From Thoreauomyces humboldtii (lineage: Eukaryota > Chytridiomycota > Chytridiomycetes > Spizellomycetales > Powellomycetaceae), in contig JADGJA010000146.1 of NCBI GenBank assembly GCA_027596035.1, positions 1 to 36,626 on the forward strand: a DNA stretch of 36,626 bases. Reading direction: 5' to 3'. Position 1 is the first letter of the stretch, and each line of letters begins with the position of its first letter. The position numbers were made by a program, and so were the translations under genes. Of the stretch, positions 20,492 to 28,222 are shown one piece after another. The notes beneath the pieces are model-generated. The model did not search any database. It had not been told where the DNA came from and worked only from the letters and a program-made list of their open reading frames with translations.

Positions 20492-22702
20492 CTACCGCGC
20501 CACGCGTCCCGGTCGCCCTCCAACTGAAGTCCGGACAGTACCTCCTCGTCCGCGACCCCGGCCACTCCCTCGTCCCCTCCCTCGTCCCCTCCCTCGTCCC
20601 CGTCCGTTCCCACGTCCGCGTCCGGTACCTTGATGAGCAGCACGTAAAGGCTCCCCATCGTTGTCGACCTCTTCCTCTTCCTCGTCATGATCATCCTTCT
20701 GCTGTCCGTCCCCATCCACCTGATCGTGGGGAAAGGGCCAGACGGTCACCTCGACCTCCTTGAGATCTGGCGACGCCAACGGCTTGTATGGAAAGGGCGT
20801 TTTTCGAAGAGCAGATCTCAGTGGTTTGGAAGGGTCGAACGGTGGAGTCGATGGAGTCCGCAACGACACCTGCGCGGGCACGGAAAGAAGTTGCTGATCT
20901 TGTTGACGATCAAGATGCGTCTCCTCATCGCCGCTGACATGGTCCTCCCATTCGGTGTCGCTGGCCTCGGGCTTCTTGGCCCTCGGCTTGACAGGTCCGA
21001 GGAGAACGGACACCTTCTGCAGATGATCAAACTCGACGACGTCGACGAGCTTGGTGGGATGCCAGCGGAGAGCCGACGGCGCCGCTGTTGCTGCTCGCGA
21101 CGAATTCAAAGGGTCTTCGTTTTCGTCCGTGGCGAAGAGAACCACGGTCTCTCCGTCCCCAAAGTCCAAGACCGGCGCTTCCCCTCCGAGAAACTTGCGT
21201 GGGGCACCGGACAACCGCCGCATGTCCATCCGCATCTTCAGTCTGGCAGTTGGGGACTGCGCGGGAGGAGCGCGACACGTGTCGTGCATGCGTATCCGAC
21301 ATTGGCGAACCGCGTTGGCGTCAGAGTTAGCTTTTATCAGCTTCCTCATGGCAGAGTCAGATAACGATAGCAGTGAACGCGTGGAAGCGGGTGAAAAAAC
21401 GTCTGTGGGGGTAGTTTCAGATGTTGTGGGATCGAGAGTACCGGCCTCCACCGCTTCAAGACCCGATTCGTCGCCACTCCCAGCTGAGGCGCCAGACGTT
21501 TGTTCAGAAGCGTTGATCCGGGAGCGAAGTGCATTTTTAAGTTCTTCTACGGCTCTCAGTTCCGCTTCGAGGGCTTCCCGTTCCAAGGTCCGTTTGCTCT
21601 TTCTCGATCCAGGCGCAAAACTTGATTCGTTTGGGGGATGAAGCAGCTCCTTAGGATAAACCTCTGTTTCTGCCATATAAGTGTCTACAGCCGTCGGGTC
21701 ACTTTCCGCGATTGGGTGCAGTAGGCAGGGCCGGGATCGCTCTTCTTCATCGAACTGTTCTGATGAAGGTTTTGTGGAATCATCATCGTCACGCACATTG
21801 TGCTGAGAGCATGTATCACAGGTGGACGAAGATATCACATTGTTTTCCGTAAATGATGATACGTAATCGGCAGTTTCCCTAACTGCTGTGTCATCCATGG
21901 GAGATATATTACCCATCTGCGTTGCATCCACCTGCGAATGGAACGATGGGTTTGCTATCAGTGCCGGAGAAGGATGCCCTAAGGTCGCAATTCCACCGTT
22001 CAGGTCATTGACGGGAAGCTCCGAAGTCGAGTCCTGATCATCTGAAGCCGGTAGCCGTCCTTCCGTGTCACGATGACTGGACTCTGCTATGCTTGCATCA
22101 GAAGTTTTTTCATTCTCTCGAGTTCCAACGACTCCCGTGGTCTCTTGACTGTTGCCGAGAGCGGGTATTGGCACAGCTTCTGCGGAAACCTGCGAAAGCG
22201 GTCGAGGATCGGCTTGCAGCTCTTCACTTCGACCAGCTTCGGGTGCATCGATTGCTTTGTCGGTATGGACCGCTTGGGCGTCCGGAAGGCGGACTTTTGG
22301 CGTTTGAGCCAGGTTTCGCAAAGCTTTGTCGCACATGGCGTCGATCAGTGCGTTCAGCTTTGGAGGGTTGGCCTTCAAGAAGATGACGTTCCTCGAGGCT
22401 GCGGATCGTTTGGGTACGGGGATCCGCCCGTTCTTGGAGGACCTGCCGCCGAGTCCACCAAGCTTTCTGGGAGGACTCTTTCGGGACGGAGTCCTTCCGG
22501 AACTCGCCTTGAGATCCGAACCCTTTAGCTTCCAGACCTCGAGGGCATCCGCAAGGAGCTTCTCTGTGTCGCTTGAGACTGTTGACTTGGAGTAGAGATC
22601 AGGGAAGAGTTCGAGAAAGAAACGTTCCTGCTTTTCGGTGGGAGCGACTAGCACGTAGTCGTCAATCCAGTCAGGGAGCGCGGGCAACGCATCCAACGTC
22701 AT
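20492..22702 (-). CDS. Unknown disordered protein with RG-repeat C-terminus
   Basis: Single-exon gene of 736 aa, unusual here because most neighbours carry several introns. The first ~35 residues look folded (LPALPDWIDDYVLVAPTEKQ, RFFLELFPDLY). Basic Pro/Ser stretches follow, then a long acidic disordered middle, a predicted coiled coil near residues 370-395 (REALEAELRAVEELKNAL), and a moderately conserved-looking PSKPLRSALRKTPFPYKP with EVEVTVWPFP near 630-660. A DDHDEEEEE patch precedes a tail (about residues 692-736) made of RG/GRG repeats. Such tails are typical of RNA-binding and arginine-methylated proteins. At DNA level the tail is a GC-rich near-tandem repeat, so its length may vary between strains. 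I do not recognise the family; a chromosome- or RNA-associated role is inference. Confidence 0.8.
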   Translation of the reverse strand: MTLDALPALPDWIDDYVLVAPTEKQERFFLELFPDLYSKSTVSSDTEKLLADALEVWKLKGSDLKASSGRTPSRKSPPRKLGGLGGRSSKNGRIPVPKRSAASRNVIFLKANPPKLNALIDAMCDKALRNLAQTPKVRLPDAQAVHTDKAIDAPEAGRSEELQADPRPLSQVSAEAVPIPALGNSQETTGVVGTRENEKTSDASIAESSHRDTEGRLPASDDQDSTSELPVNDLNGGIATLGHPSPALIANPSFHSQVDATQMGNISPMDDTAVRETADYVSSFTENNVISSSTCDTCSQHNVRDDDDSTKPSSEQFDEEERSRPCLLHPIAESDPTAVDTYMAETEVYPKELLHPPNESSFAPGSRKSKRTLEREALEAELRAVEELKNALRSRINASEQTSGASAGSGDESGLEAVEAGTLDPTTSETTPTDVFSPASTRSLLSLSDSAMRKLIKANSDANAVRQCRIRMHDTCRAPPAQSPTARLKMRMDMRRLSGAPRKFLGGEAPVLDFGDGETVVLFATDENEDPLNSSRAATAAPSALRWHPTKLVDVVEFDHLQKVSVLLGPVKPRAKKPEASDTEWEDHVSGDEETHLDRQQDQQLLSVPAQVSLRTPSTPPFDPSKPLRSALRKTPFPYKPLASPDLKEVEVTVWPFPHDQVDGDGQQKDDHDEEEEEVDNDGEPLRAAHQGTGRGRGNGRGRGRGRGRGRGSGRGRGRGGTVRTSVGGRPGRVAR

Positions 22703-23548
22703 AAGGCTACGCAGTCACTGAACTTTCTTTTGAGTGAAACAAACGAGAAGCGGGTGTCTGAGAGGAGGGGCAGACAGGGTGAAGAGCGGTTCAAGAGGTT
22801 GGAGAGTACAGTGGGATGATCTGCTGCCACGAAGGATGATGTACAGTGTATGGCTGCACTCTTCGGAGGGCGAAGGCAGTTAGTTGTAAGAACGCGCTTG
22901 CCCAAATCAGGTACCAAGCCACCGCCGCTGCGAACCAACCAAGCCCCGCCCGTCAACGCCGCTTCGTTGGACAGTGCCCACAAACGCACAGTACAAGTAC
23001 CATACGATCAACAGGATCTCGCCGCCATCTCTCCTTGATACCCTTGTCTTCTTTGCTGTCTCTGGTGTCTTTGTTCCCATGACGGGGGCAAGGCTCGGTC
23101 TTCAAAAGAGCGAGTCGCGCTGTTCCCCTCACGGCCGTTAGCCCGCATCGTCGAATCGGCAAACCCGATGCAAGGAAAGTTTCCCCAACTCACACACCAT
23201 ACCACATCAACTTCCACGGGTGCCCCTCTAGCACAGGGGTGCGCGCTATGATACTTTCTCCTCGCACACCCACCCACTGAAGACGGTGCAAGGACAGAGT
23301 TCGATGGGTGGGGGTTTCAGGTGAAGCCTGGCAACAGGTGGAAAGTGTGTGGGAGAACTGCCATGCCTGGGGCCTCTAGAACACCGCATCGGGGAAATTC
23401 GAGTCGCGTGGTTTCACCCAATACACTTTGAGCGCTTCGAACTCTCCAGCGATCGGTTTACTGACCATTCTCTCTTCCTCACAAGCCTAGCGGCAGATCC
23501 GTCGACACCAGCAAGGGCGGGCGATCCCATGAGCGGCAGGCGGCAGGA
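22703..23548. other. Gap upstream of the RG protein, no supported gene
   Basis: About 850 bases. They should contain the promoter of the minus-strand RG-protein gene. Short overlapping open frames on both strands carry no motif, and no repeats or RNA genes were seen. If the doubtful gene at 23549 is real, this gap may also hold its 5' exons. Confidence 0.4.
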
Positions 23549-24329
23549 ATGCTCGCCGCCGAAATCGTAGGGGTGAGCCGGCTGAAGACCAGAAACCGTG
23601 AGGTAAATCCCAATCGTCCTCGGGTTTCGCTATCACGTGGTGGTACTGATAGGGCTTTCTTTTCGCTTGCAGACATCTACACTGTACTTCCGATCAAAGA
23701 AGAGTTCATCGACATTAAGAGACGCTCGATCAACTCCGTACCCGTAAGTTACCTCCTTCTGTCGTCCCTCGACTTTGTACAGCTTTCTGACAGCTCACTC
23801 GCCATCATCTCCCACCTTCGATCACCACTACAGTCCGCATCTCCATATCGACTTCCTCGTTGTCGACACGCCGTTCCTAGCGCGCTCTTTTTCCCTCGGT
23901 ATAGAGCTTCGGGTTTTCCGCGAGTGTGGCATCGGCAACTGTGGCATTGGAACACGTCATGGGGACCCAGCATATCACTCGAACATATTCTTGCCTATTC
24001 TCTTTCTCGCGTTTTCCGAATCAATGACATATGCTTCACTTATTGTTGTCGGAAATCTTATTGTAAATTGGTGGTTTTCTGTTGGGGCTGCCTTCCTGCT
24101 GTCCTGCGTTCAAAAGATCCTATCCAACTCTTGCCGAACGCAGGTCGTGGGCTACTCCTCTCGTGAAAGCGCCGACACTGCTGCTGCTGGTAGTGTGCGC
24201 ACTTCCCCCAGCTTTAGCGCAGGTCTCGCCGGTTCTGAGCCACAGCTCGCTAGTTCTCGGTCGCCACCACCACAGCACCTAGCTTCTTGCTGGCAATCTC
24301 CTGGAGACGGAAGGAGGAGAAAGACCTAG
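23549..24329 (+). CDS. Doubtful spliced gene with a hydrophobic segment
   Basis: Not recognised. Good splice sites suggest exons 23549-23602, 23673-23743 (acceptor CGCTTGCAG, donor GTAAGT) and 23834-24329 (acceptor CACTACAG). These join in one frame to 206 aa. The model contains HLHIDFLVVDTPFLARSFS, a hydrophobic stretch (IFLPILFLAFSESM, ASLIVVGNLIVNWWFSVGAA) and a Ser/Pro-rich tail. Two further introns are possible without frame change, GTATAG...CCCAG near 23901-23972 and GTAAAT...CGCAG near 24063-24142; the second would remove part of the hydrophobic segment. The start could lie in an unseen upstream exon. The stop is only six bases from the stop of the convergent ERICH2-like gene, tighter than any other pair here, which argues for caution. 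Confidence 0.28.
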
Positions 24330-24335
24330 ATTCGA

Positions 24336-25107
24336 CTATGATGCATTGGTATTTCGTATACCCACGACTGACAGCCCTTTCTTTTCGGCCCCAAGGCCTT
24401 CAGTCTGGTCATCGACATCGTCAATCCCCTCGGTAGAAACTTCTGAGCTGACATCGGAATCGCTTGCGTCGCTGTCGTCTCCGCTATCGCTGTCCTCATC
24501 CTGATCTTCATCGTCATCATCTCCGCTAGACTCATCCGAGCTTTCTTCCCCTTCCATAGCTATTTGCAGAATGCGTTCTTGAAGAACGGGTCGATACTCT
24601 CGAATGAGCGTATTCGTAGGATCGACGCTGAGTACTGCATGCCCAGTCAAAACTCGCTCGGGGAAGATTGAGGTTCAACGTCGCAAGCTTACTGCCTGCT
24701 GCCAGTTCTAGCGCTCTTGGATACGATTTGTTTGCTATGGATGCCATGAAGTCGTTTAGAAGGTCGAACAGGGAGAGCTCCTCGGGCGCCTTCTCACAAG
24801 CACGTGTAAGACTGTCAGTATATGATATAGGTAGTCCGGCCTCTTACATAGTCGTTGGGGCAAAGATTACCTGTGATTGGGTGGACGCTAACTCGAGTGC
24901 ATTTGGCCGAGAAGCAGCACTCTTAGAAGGAGATTGGACAGTCTGTACGCCTTTTGCACTTTTAATTATGGTTTCCGCTTCGACTGAGATTGTTGCTCTG
25001 CCAGTAACGATGGCCTCTGATCGAGGTGGAAGGGGTGGTAGCTTGGTCGGGACCTGTCCTGAAGATGTGGTTGTTAGGGTGGACATGTCGTGGTCCGGTG
25101 AGGACAT
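24336..25107 (-). CDS. ERICH2-like protein (glutamate-rich protein 2 family)
   Basis: Exons 25107-24871, 24792-24693 and 24634-24336 join in frame to 211 aa. The first ~79 residues are disordered. The conserved core is built across both introns: KAPEELSLFDLLNDFMASIA, then NKSYPRALELAAGILSVDPT and EYRPVLQERILQIAME. This follows the ERICH2 pattern: Leu-rich helix, x(4)-Y-x2-A-L-E-L, I-L-x-(V/Y)-(D/E)-P-x-N, then a third helix with L-x-E-x-I-L, a TPR-like hairpin. A strongly acidic tail (DESSGDDDDEDQDEDSDSGD) explains the family name. In animals the gene is expressed in testis and ciliated tissue, so it fits a flagellated fungus, but its biochemical role is unknown. It could instead be another short TPR-like protein. 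It starts 194 bp from the divergent IMPACT gene. Confidence 0.6.
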
Positions 25108-25301
25108 CCCCTATACACCCAGTTCTGCCCATTCCACGCGAAGAAACGCGATGAGGAACGCCTGTCATGACTCACGGGCACCCATCGGATCAAATGACCA
25201 TGCCAGCCACATGCATTCCCCAAAAACGTCACAGCTTTTCTCACTTTTCTCACCTTTCTGAACACCTTGTTTGCCTTGATATCGTTGTGTAAGAATCAAA
25301 G
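25108..25301. promoter_or_regulatory. Bidirectional promoter, ERICH2-like / IMPACT-domain gene
   Basis: A 194 bp gap between divergent starts. It contains a pyrimidine-rich run with TTTTCTCAC twice (25230-25255 area), close to the plus-strand start. No TATA box or X-box was seen. Confidence 0.4.
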
Positions 25302-26372
25302 ATGAGCAATAATACTCCTCATCCTCAGCCCATCACGCCCTTCCGGTCATCTCTTTCTTTTTCTTCTGCTTCTTCTCCTTCTTCACCGCAGAAGCGTTCT
25401 GCCCCTTCGTCTGAACCGCCACCAATTCATCCCCTGTTCAACAAGAAAGCACGCTCGGAAGCTCCTTCCACTTTTCCTCTTCATCAATCACAGAAAATAC
25501 AGGACCGATCATCAATCTTTGTCGCAACAGCAACCCCATGCACCTCTCCGTCCTCACAGGTTCACGCTCACTCCCACATCCTCCACCACCCAACGACCGC
25601 CGGCGCACACCACAACATGCTCGCCTACCGCTACCTGTGTCTCAAACCCAACCGATCCGGCCTCAACGGACCGGACGACTTCCACATTGTGTCTGGCTCC
25701 GACGATGACGGCGAACGGTACGGAGGATCCACCATCCTCAGGGTCCTGGAGAAGTACGGCTGCGTGGACGTCTGCGTCGTCGTGAGCAGATGGTACGGAG
25801 GGCAGATGTTGGGTCCGATTCGATTTCGGCACATCGAGGAAACGACTCTGGAATCGTTGAAGGTCGGAGGTTGGGTGGGGAAACCCAAGACACCCGAACT
25901 TCCCGTGGCGAGCGAGGAGCTCGTGAAGAAGGTGGTGGAGAAGGACGTGACCATCGCAACCTTGAGAGGCACCCTGAGGGACCTGATGCTGGCGGCGGGC
26001 GACGAGACCGTGTCCCCTGAGAAACCGTCCGTTCCGCCCTCCTACCAACAGCCCATGACTCTCGTCAAGGTCGAGCGTCTTATCAAGGCACGAGACATGA
26101 CCATCGCCGCCGTCAGCAAACGCATCGATGAGGTTCGGCGCGAGCGGGCCGAAAGATTCGCAGCAGCAGTAGCGACATCTTCACCACCCGTCCTTGCGGA
26201 GGCAGCCATCTTAATCGAAGACCAAGATGCCCATGTGTTCGATGTAAGAACCGTGACCGCCGGCCATGAAGGCACGCCCCCGCCGATAGAAATCACGCCC
26301 GAAGGCGTCCGTCCTTTTAATTTCCTGCCGCAGAGGGCTGTGAAACGTGCCAATATCCCCGAAACGGGGTGA
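25302..26372 (+). CDS. IMPACT/YIH1-domain (UPF0029) protein
   Basis: Single exon, 356 aa. The IMPACT fold spans about residues 65-180. KIQDRSSIFVATATP opens it, GAHHNMLAYRY follows, DDDGE is at 134-138, SRWYGG at 162-167 and LGPIRFRHIEE at 170-180. The last two together are the family signature (VVVSRWYGG-x2-LGP-x-RF-x-HI). IMPACT and yeast Yih1 bind GCN1 and dampen GCN2 activation, but those proteins have an RWD domain before this fold. Here the N-terminus is a Ser/Pro-rich disordered stretch with KRSAPSSEPPPIHPLFNKKA instead, and a charged helical C-terminus follows (VERLIKARDMTIAAVSKRID). Without an RWD domain, GCN1 binding cannot be assumed; this is an IMPACT-domain protein of uncertain role. 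It ends 215 bp before the copper transporter start. Confidence 0.85.
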   Translation: MSNNTPHPQPITPFRSSLSFSSASSPSSPQKRSAPSSEPPPIHPLFNKKARSEAPSTFPLHQSQKIQDRSSIFVATATPCTSPSSQVHAHSHILHHPTTAGAHHNMLAYRYLCLKPNRSGLNGPDDFHIVSGSDDDGERYGGSTILRVLEKYGCVDVCVVVSRWYGGQMLGPIRFRHIEETTLESLKVGGWVGKPKTPELPVASEELVKKVVEKDVTIATLRGTLRDLMLAAGDETVSPEKPSVPPSYQQPMTLVKVERLIKARDMTIAAVSKRIDEVRRERAERFAAAVATSSPPVLAEAAILIEDQDAHVFDVRTVTAGHEGTPPPIEITPEGVRPFNFLPQRAVKRANIPETG

Positions 26373-26422
26373 AACGCTCCCTTCCGGACATGAACCACCT
26401 GCGCCACTGGGCCACCTGGGAA

Positions 26423-26430
26423 ATATATAA
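26423..26430 (+). promoter_or_regulatory. TATA box of the copper transporter gene
   Basis: TATATAA sits in AAATATATAAGAG about 160 bases before the ATG at 26588. It is one of the few clear TATA boxes in the window and would suit a strongly regulated gene such as a metal transporter. Confidence 0.55.
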
Positions 26431-26540
26431 GAGAAGTGAGGGGTTTTCGCCCCGCTCCTCTCCCTCGCTCTCTCCAGAATCTCTCACCCTCACGTCACAC
26501 AAACAAAGGCACGCGTGGCACAATCCCCTCATCGCACATT

Positions 26541-26570
26541 CCACACCCACACACACACACACACACACAC
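26541..26570 (+). repeat. AC dinucleotide microsatellite in the 5' leader
   Basis: CCACACCCAC is followed by an uninterrupted (AC)n run to 26570, ending 17 bases before the copper transporter ATG. It lies downstream of the TATA box, so it is probably transcribed. Such runs vary in length between strains and could affect expression or the local assembly. Confidence 0.85.
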
Positions 26571-26587
26571 TACCCTCCTCTGCTATC

Positions 26588-27664
26588 ATGTCTTCCATCA
26601 TCACCACGTCCAGGTCGCTGGTCGGCCTCATCGTCTCTTCCCTACTCGTCCTCCCATCGTTGGCCACCGCGCAGCAGATCTCGGACGCTTCCATCGCTGC
26701 CTCTCTCTCCTCGCTATGCACCCAGATGCCTTCCATGCCAGGTTGCTCCATCCGCTCCTCCTGTTCAACATCAGGAGCCGTACCCGACCCCTATTGCCAG
26801 CCAATGTCACTCCTCGGTGACATCTGCTCCGTCGACATGTCGACCATGTCCGACTGCAAGACCTACGTAGCTACCTGCGGCAACAGCACGGTCGCCGCCG
26901 CCAACCCACAATGCACCGCATCGACCTCCACCCTCCTCCCTTCGATCCCTACCACTGCCCAAGCGACACAGAACATCAAGAACATCTGTACGGAAATGAG
27001 CATGCCCGGTTGTGACACATGTACCATCACTTCTGCTTCGTCAACATACCCGTCCAACAACTGCGACCTTCTCGCCACCTATTCCCTTCTCTGCAAAGCC
27101 ATGCCCTCCATGTCCCAGTGCGCGGGGTGGTCCGCCATGTGCGCCGCGACTCCTGGCCTCACCTACTGTCCGTCCACTTCCTCTTCTTCCTCCGATCCTC
27201 CCGTCATGAGAATGTACTTTCACGGAGGCATCGTCGACTACGTCCTCTTCGAGTCGTGGGTCCCCAGAACCAAGGGTCAGTACGCAGGCGCCTGGATCGC
27301 CATCTTTCTCTTCGCCATCGCTTACGAGGGCTGGAACGCCACCGTCGCCACCTACGAGGCCGGACTCCTCGCCGACTTCAAGTCCCGTCAGACCATCCGA
27401 TCCAAGTCGGGCTTCGTCGGCATCGAGGTCTCACCCCCGTGGAGCCTCAGGATCAAGCGTGGAGTCGTCCGAGGGGTCGCCAAGCTCGTCACGGTCACGG
27501 CAGCGTACGCTCTCATGCTCATCGCCATGACGTTCAACGTCCTCCTGTTCGTTGCCGTGGTTCTCGGCCTGGCTGTCGGATCCGCCGTCTTCAACGAATG
27601 GGCTCAGGCCGCCATAAAGGCTGCCGTCATGAACGAGTCTGGGCAGGAGGAACTTTGCTGCTGA
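26588..27664 (+). CDS. Ctr-family copper transporter with Cys/Met-repeat ectodomain
   Basis: Plasma-membrane Cu(I) uptake protein of the Ctr family. Single exon, 358 aa from ATG 26588; the open frame extends upstream to 26369, but that part covers the promoter. Residues 1-28 are a signal peptide (SLLVLPSLATA). The ectodomain carries four related motifs: LCTQMPSMPGC (43-53), ICSVDMSTMSDC (79-90), ICTEMSMPGC (133-142) and LCKAMPSMSQC (168-178), with an N-glycosylation site NST at 99-101. The Ctr core begins at MRMYFHGG (208-214). Helix 1 is about 233-250 (GAWIAIFLFAIAYEGWNA). Helices 2-3 include the pore motif MLIAM (M310-x3-M314) and the packing motif GLAVG (G327-x3-G331). The protein ends in Cys-Cys, like the Cys/His tails that hand copper to chaperones. 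The large disulfide-type ectodomain is longer than in most fungal Ctr proteins. Confidence 0.87.
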   Translation: MSSIITTSRSLVGLIVSSLLVLPSLATAQQISDASIAASLSSLCTQMPSMPGCSIRSSCSTSGAVPDPYCQPMSLLGDICSVDMSTMSDCKTYVATCGNSTVAAANPQCTASTSTLLPSIPTTAQATQNIKNICTEMSMPGCDTCTITSASSTYPSNNCDLLATYSLLCKAMPSMSQCAGWSAMCAATPGLTYCPSTSSSSSDPPVMRMYFHGGIVDYVLFESWVPRTKGQYAGAWIAIFLFAIAYEGWNATVATYEAGLLADFKSRQTIRSKSGFVGIEVSPPWSLRIKRGVVRGVAKLVTVTAAYALMLIAMTFNVLLFVAVVLGLAVGSAVFNEWAQAAIKAAVMNESGQEELCC

Positions 27665-28222
27665 GATGGCTGCAACGCTCCCCCTTCCGCTCGTCAAATG
27701 TCTCTTTCCCGCTTGTCTTCACCATTTCGAGACGTTGTAAATACATTCATATCCCGTCCATCATCTGCCGTGCTGTTGTGGCGATGAACACCGCCGACTT
27801 CAACGCCCAGCTGTTTTTCTGAGCTGTCTAAGGGGGCTTCGTCGATGAGCGCACTGACAAGGAGTTTTTACAACGACATGCATGTCATAGACATTATTAT
27901 AATATCTCATCGTGGTCTCACTGGTCTCCCTGATATCCCTCTCACCCAAGCGATGCATCCCGTCGCAAGTGAACTCCCTCTCGAACTGACCGTACCGAGC
28001 GAGGAGTGGAATCTACGTGCCAGCGTCTTGCCCCTCGTGGGATTGTCCGATGGTCTGGACAAGCTGCCTCGTCCACGATATCACTCCTCCATCCTGCAAC
28101 AAAGAACGGAGTTCCTTTCGGGTCTTTAGGAGAAGGTTCCACTCCGTACAAGGGCATCCATCCATACTTCAGTAGCTCGAGATCCACCACTCATTTCGTT
28201 ACCTCCCGGCGTCTTGCATTCA
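27665..28222. other. Intergenic, no supported gene
   Basis: About 560 bases hold the 3' UTR of the copper transporter and the promoter of the DUF4211 gene. A 94-codon plus-strand frame at 27845-28129 has no motif. An A/T-rich island (ATTATTATAATATC) lies near 27892-27905. Confidence 0.4.

Noticed and set aside
20148..20633. Plus-strand frame ending in RPRP/LPRP repeats
   Set aside because: It is the antisense shadow of the RG-repeat tail of the minus-strand 736-aa gene; the repeat DNA opens frames on both strands.
26369..26587. Longer start for the copper transporter (431-aa frame)
   Set aside because: It would place the TATA box and AC microsatellite inside coding sequence and bury the signal peptide.
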